In this document: one piece after another, positions 5,590 through 8,308 of the stretch
How the letters are laid out: each line of letters begins with the position of its first letter
How positions within the stretch are numbered: the stretch's first letter is position 1
NCBI GenBank assembly: GCA_017628675.1
Contig: JAGBYS010000075.1
Coordinates: 1 to 8,308, forward strand
Reading direction: 5' to 3'
Length of the DNA: 8,308 nucleotides
From: Tidjanibacter sp.
GTDB lineage: Bacteria > Bacteroidota > Bacteroidia > Bacteroidales > Rikenellaceae
Made by a program: the position numbers and the translations under genes
Notes under the pieces: generated by a model
Database searches by the model: none
What the model was told of the DNA's origin: nothing
The model's input: only the letters and a program-made list of their open reading frames with translations

Positions 5590-6621
5590 CTATTTTTTGA
5601 GCTCCTCAATCTCCTTTTTGAGCTCCCTTACGGAGCGCTGCAACTCGGGCAGATTGCGATAGACGGCATTGACCCTGCGGAACTTGGAGGCATCAATGGC
5701 ATAGAAGCCCATAGCCTGCGAGCCAGCCTCCAGCGAAGAGGTCACACCCGAGCGAGAGCCCACAACGGTGCCGTCGCCCACGGTGATGTGGCCCACAATG
5801 CCTGCCTGACCGCCAATCATACAGCGACTGCCAACCTTGGCCGAGCCTGCAATGGCCGACTGACCAGCCATAACGGTATGGGAGCCGACAACCACATTGT
5901 GGCCAATCTGCACAAGGTTATCAATCTTCGTACCCTTCGAGATGACGGTCGAGCCCATTGTTGCCCTGTCGATGGTCGTATTGGCGCCAATCTCCACATC
6001 GTCCTCGATGGTCACGATGCCAATCTGGGGAATCTTATCGTACTCACCCTTGGCATTGGGAGCAAAGCCAAAGCCATCGGAGCCAACAACGGCACCCGAG
6101 TGAAGAACACACCTCTGGCCAATCTTGCAACCCTCATACACCTTCACACCCGAGTAGAGAGTGCTACCTGCACCCACCTTTGCGCCATCGCCAATGTAGA
6201 CGTGGGGATAAAGGCTCACGCCCTCGCCCACCTCGGCGCCTTCGTCGATGACGACATAGGCCCCGATGTAGCATCCCTCGCCCACCTTGGCACTCTCGGC
6301 CACAACAGCCGTGGGGTGAACGCCCTTCTTGCGAGGCTTATAGGAGGCGTAGAGTTCCAACAATTTTGCGAAGGAGCCGTAGGCGTCATCCACCTTGATG
6401 AGCGTAGCCTTCACGGGCTCCTTGGGCTCCCACGAACGATTCACAATCACAATCGAAGAGTCGGTCGTGTAGACATAGTTCTCATACTTGGGATTGGCCA
6501 TAAACGACAGTGCGCCGGCGTGGCCTTCCTCAATCTTCGCAAAAGTACTTACGGTAACATCCTTGTTACCAACAATATCGCCACCCAAACCGGCAGCAAT
6601 CATTTCAGCCGAAAACTGCAT
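5590..6621 (-). CDS. lpxD: UDP-3-O-acyl-glucosamine N-acyltransferase LpxD
   Basis: Adds the second acyl chain from acyl-ACP to UDP-3-O-acyl-glucosamine, the third step of lipid A synthesis, on the cytoplasmic side. The 343-residue product has the N-terminal uridine-binding domain (about 1-98). A left-handed beta-helix of hexapeptide repeats (about 101-295) follows, then a C-terminal helix ending [19 protein letters not shown]. The catalytic histidine is H241 in [19 protein letters not shown] (180-188) and H278 in [10 protein letters not shown] are also conserved. Odd point: the segment after the beta-helix reads [10 protein letters not shown], where a Gly-X-Pro-Ala type turn is common in relatives as I remember them. 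It sits 48 bp after coaD and 6 bp before ruvC. The other lipid A genes are not in the window. Confidence 0.96.
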   Translation of the reverse strand: MQFSAEMIAAGLGGDIVGNKDVTVSTFAKIEEGHAGALSFMANPKYENYVYTTDSSIVIVNRSWEPKEPVKATLIKVDDAYGSFAKLLELYASYKPRKKGVHPTAVVAESAKVGEGCYIGAYVVIDEGAEVGEGVSLYPHVYIGDGAKVGAGSTLYSGVKVYEGCKIGQRCVLHSGAVVGSDGFGFAPNAKGEYDKIPQIGIVTIEDDVEIGANTTIDRATMGSTVISKGTKIDNLVQIGHNVVVGSHTVMAGQSAIAGSAKVGSRCMIGGQAGIVGHITVGDGTVVGSRSGVTSSLEAGSQAMGFYAIDASKFRRVNAVYRNLPELQRSVRELKKEIEELKK

Positions 6622-6669
6622 TTTTTGTGTATTTTATAGTTGTGGTTCTCTTACTCAAATAACTCTCCC

Positions 6670-7137
6670 CTACAGATACTTCCTGATGTCGACTCCTTCG
6701 GGCATAAACTGGGCCACATCGCCATCAAAGCTGAGCACCTCACGAATGACGCTACTCGATACGGCCACATACTCCGAGGGGGTGAAGAGCAGCACGGTGG
6801 TAATCTCGGGATAGAGCCTCTGGTTGATCTGCATCATATTGCGCTCATAGTCGAAATCGACCGTGTTGCGCATACCCCTGAGCATAAACTTTATCTCCCT
6901 ATCCCTGCAGTACTCACCCGTAAGGCCACGGTAGCTCACCACCTCCACACGAGGCTCATCCTTGTAGAGATCCTCGATGAGTCGTTTGCGATTCTCCACC
7001 GTGAGCAGACCTCGCTTGTCGGGATTCTCGCCAATGGCAATAATCACCTTATCGAAAATCTTGATGCCCTCGGCAACGAGCGCCTGATGTCCCGAGGTGA
7101 ACGGGTCGAAGGAGCCAGGAAATATTGCGGTTTTCAT
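6670..7137 (-). CDS. coaD: Phosphopantetheine adenylyltransferase CoaD
   Basis: Transfers AMP from ATP to 4'-phosphopantetheine to make dephospho-CoA, the penultimate step of coenzyme A synthesis. At 155 residues it is close to the usual length. The nucleotidyltransferase signature FPGSFDPFTSGH lies at 6-17, with TSGH in the place of the HxGH motif (T14, H17). RGMRNTVDFDYE (87-98) is the phosphopantetheine and ATP-binding loop, and SSSVIRE (127-133) is the second ATP-binding motif. The start is fixed by MKTAIFPGSFDP, which is the usual N-terminus. It follows glyS after a 164-bp gap rich in inverted repeats, and no TAnnTTTG box was found in the gap on this strand, so read-through from glyS or an unrecognised promoter must serve it. 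lpxD follows 48 bp later. Confidence 0.97.
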   Translation of the reverse strand: MKTAIFPGSFDPFTSGHQALVAEGIKIFDKVIIAIGENPDKRGLLTVENRKRLIEDLYKDEPRVEVVSYRGLTGEYCRDREIKFMLRGMRNTVDFDYERNMMQINQRLYPEITTVLLFTPSEYVAVSSSVIREVLSFDGDVAQFMPEGVDIRKYL

Positions 7138-7172
7138 ATAATGCTTGTTTTGTATTTGTACGCTACTTATTT

Positions 7173-7197
7173 CTCACACAAAATTGCAATTTGTGAG
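7173..7197. other. Imperfect palindrome in the coaD leader
   Basis: CACAAAATTG and CAATTTGTG form nearly perfect inverted arms differing by one extra A. In another register CTCACA 7173-7178 pairs with TGTGAG 7192-7197. It lies about 36 bp upstream of the coaD start, so it could be a 5'-UTR hairpin or a protein-binding palindrome centred on TTGCAA. There is no T-tract on the coaD strand, which argues against a terminator there. Confidence 0.4.
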
Positions 7198-7214
7198 GGG
7201 TTTTCAAGGCTTGG

Positions 7215-7267
7215 TTTTGTTTCGGCCCCGCAGTTTACAAGGGGTAAATGAGGAGGCCGAAACAAAA
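7215..7267 (-). repeat. Structured 3'-flanking element, copy B
   Basis: This nested stem-loop lies in the 164-bp glyS-coaD gap, about 35 bp past the glyS stop and in its sense orientation. The outer stem TTTTGTTTCGGCC 7215-7227 pairs with 7255-7267 over 13 bp without mismatch. As in copy A, a bulged A (7254) is followed by CC 7228-7229 pairing with GG 7252-7253. An internal loop GCAG/TGA (7230-7233 and 7249-7251) leads to an inner stem TTTAC 7234-7238 with GTAAA 7244-7248 and a 5-nt loop. The core has the same length and layout as copy A, with 21 of 27 bases identical and an A-T pair replacing G-C in the inner stem. There is no T-run after it in the glyS sense. Function unknown. Confidence 0.75.
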
Positions 7268-7301
7268 GCATAACGCCGAAAACACCCACGAAGTGCAATT
7301 T

Positions 7302-8308
7302 TTACACGAGTTTCTCGAAGAGCTGACGCATACCCACCTTCTCGGCAACGATAGCCTCAAGCTGGTCGATGCTCACACGGTACTGATTCATAGTGTCGCG
7401 CTCGCGGATGGTCACGGTGCCGTCCTCCTTGGTCTGGTGATCAACGGTCACGCAGAAGGGGGTACCGATAGCGTCCTGACGGCGGTAGCGTTTACCAATC
7501 GAATCCTTCTCGTCGTACTGCACATTGTGGCTAAACTTGAGCCTGTGAACAAGGTCCATAGCAATCTCCTGCAGGCCATCCTTCTTCACCAGGGGCAGAA
7601 CTGCCACCTTCACGGGAGCGATGGGTGCGGGGATAGAGAGCACTACGCGGCTCTCGCCATTAGCAAGTTGCTCCTCCTTATAGGCAGCCGAGAGTACCTG
7701 GAGCACCATACGGTCAACACCAATGGAGGTCTCAACCACATAGGGAACATAGCTCTCGCCGGTCTCGGGGTCGAAATACTGAATCTTCTTGCCGGAGAAC
7801 TGCTGGTGGCGACCCAGGTCGAAGTCGGTACGCGAGTGGATACCCTCCACCTCCTTGAAGCCGAAGGGGAAGTTGAATTCCACATCGGTAGCGGCATTGG
7901 CATAGTGTGCGAGTTTCTCGTGGTCGTGGAAGCGGTAGTTCTCGTCGCCGAAGCCGAGTGCACGGTGCCAGCTCATACGGGTCTCTTTCCACTTGTTCCA
8001 CCACATCATCTCCTCGCCGGGGCGCACGAAGAACTGCATCTCCATCTGCTCAAACTCCCTCATACGGAAGATGAACTGACGAGCCACAATCTCATTTCGG
8101 AACGCTTTACCAATCTGCGCAATACCAAAAGGAATCTTCATCCTACCGGTCTTCTGCACATTGAGGAAGTTCACGAAGATACCCTGTGCGGTCTCGGGGC
8201 GCAGATAGACGGTGTTGGCACCCTCTGCCACCGAGCCCATCTGGGTCGAGAACATAAGGTTGAATTGGCGTACCTCGGTCCAGTTGCGCGAGCCCGAGAT
8301 GGGGCAGA
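7302..8308 (-). CDS. glyS: Glycyl-tRNA synthetase, class II (5' end outside window)
   Basis: Charges tRNA-Gly with glycine. The reading frame stays open to the window edge (CPISGSRNWTEVRQFNLMF...), so the start lies beyond 8308 and the internal Met at 8255 is not the start. The visible 334 residues should be the C-terminal two thirds of a protein of roughly 510. Counting from the edge, RPETAQG (36-42) and motif 2 FRNEI (69-73) are followed by the glycine-site stretch EFEQMEMQFFV and motif 3 GVDR (196-199). An anticodon-binding domain (about 222-330) begins APIKVAVLPL-like as APVKVAVLPL. This is the single-chain archaeal/eukaryotic-like GlyRS, not the alpha2beta2 GlyQ/GlyS pair of E. coli. Element B lies shortly downstream, then coaD on the same strand. 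Confidence 0.97.
   Translation of the reverse strand, partial: CPISGSRNWTEVRQFNLMFSTQMGSVAEGANTVYLRPETAQGIFVNFLNVQKTGRMKIPFGIAQIGKAFRNEIVARQFIFRMREFEQMEMQFFVRPGEEMMWWNKWKETRMSWHRALGFGDENYRFHDHEKLAHYANAATDVEFNFPFGFKEVEGIHSRTDFDLGRHQQFSGKKIQYFDPETGESYVPYVVETSIGVDRMVLQVLSAAYKEEQLANGESRVVLSIPAPIAPVKVAVLPLVKKDGLQEIAMDLVHRLKFSHNVQYDEKDSIGKRYRRQDAIGTPFCVTVDHQTKEDGTVTIRERDTMNQYRVSIDQLEAIVAEKVGMRQLFEKLV

Noticed and set aside
5083..6639. A 518-codon open frame on the plus strand, antisense to ruvC and lpxD
   Set aside because: It mirrors two unmistakable genes, spans their junction, and its translation is a low-information His/Ala/Leu/Asn-rich sequence caused by the codon bias of the opposite strand. 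No family motif is visible.
52..7267. Elements A and B as ends of a composite transposon or integron attC sites
   Set aside because: They are in the same orientation and flank housekeeping genes, no transposase or integrase is present, no target duplication is seen, and the outer stems are unrelated in sequence.
7138..7301. A T-box or known riboswitch linked to glyS
   Set aside because: The structured region is downstream of glyS, not in its leader, and I find no T-box sequence or riboswitch core.
7302..8255. Treating the Met at 8255 as the start of a short GlyRS
   Set aside because: The frame continues upstream to the window edge with typical GlyRS sequence (SGSRNWTEVRQFNLMF), so the gene is simply cut by the window.

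Overview
The window looks like a chromosomal housekeeping segment from a member of the Bacteroidota, probably order Bacteroidales (Alistipes-like is my best guess, from impression only). The evidence is a TAnnTTTG-type -7 promoter box in front of the tRNA gene, the absence of Shine-Dalgarno sequences at most starts, two lipoproteins that join a DUF4369-like N-terminus to a thioredoxin domain, and the single-chain class II glycyl-tRNA synthetase. There are seven protein genes, one tRNA gene, and no mobile element, CRISPR array or rRNA.

Left part (1-2800): an M20 metallodipeptidase on the minus strand and a uridine-phosphorylase-type nucleoside phosphorylase on the plus strand diverge from a 102-bp AT-rich region. 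After the phosphorylase come a long hairpin, a tRNA-Arg(ACG) gene with its own promoter, a textbook intrinsic terminator for the tRNA, and a second, bidirectional terminator that ends the large leftward gene block.

Right part (2824-8308): everything is on the minus strand, in transcription order glyS (5' part outside the window), coaD, lpxD, ruvC, thioredoxin lipoprotein 1, thioredoxin lipoprotein 2. Gaps are 6 to 48 bp from coaD onward, so this is plausibly one or two operons joining translation (GlyRS), coenzyme A synthesis (CoaD), lipid A synthesis (LpxD), Holliday-junction resolution (RuvC) and envelope thiol redox (the two lipoproteins). The lipoproteins are tandem paralogues. A 164-bp gap between glyS and coaD carries two inverted repeats.

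Most interesting signal: two structured intergenic elements about 7 kb apart (52-94 and 7215-7267) share a 27-nt core with 21 identical bases. The inner stem shows a compensatory G-C to A-T change, while the outer stems are unrelated in sequence but fully paired. Both lie just 3' of a gene in the same sense orientation. The hairpin 3' of the phosphorylase (2502-2551) shares fragments of the same core, again in the sense orientation, and may be a diverged third copy. This looks like a dispersed, structure-conserved 3'-UTR or terminator-like element. I do not recognise it, and cannot exclude that it is already catalogued.
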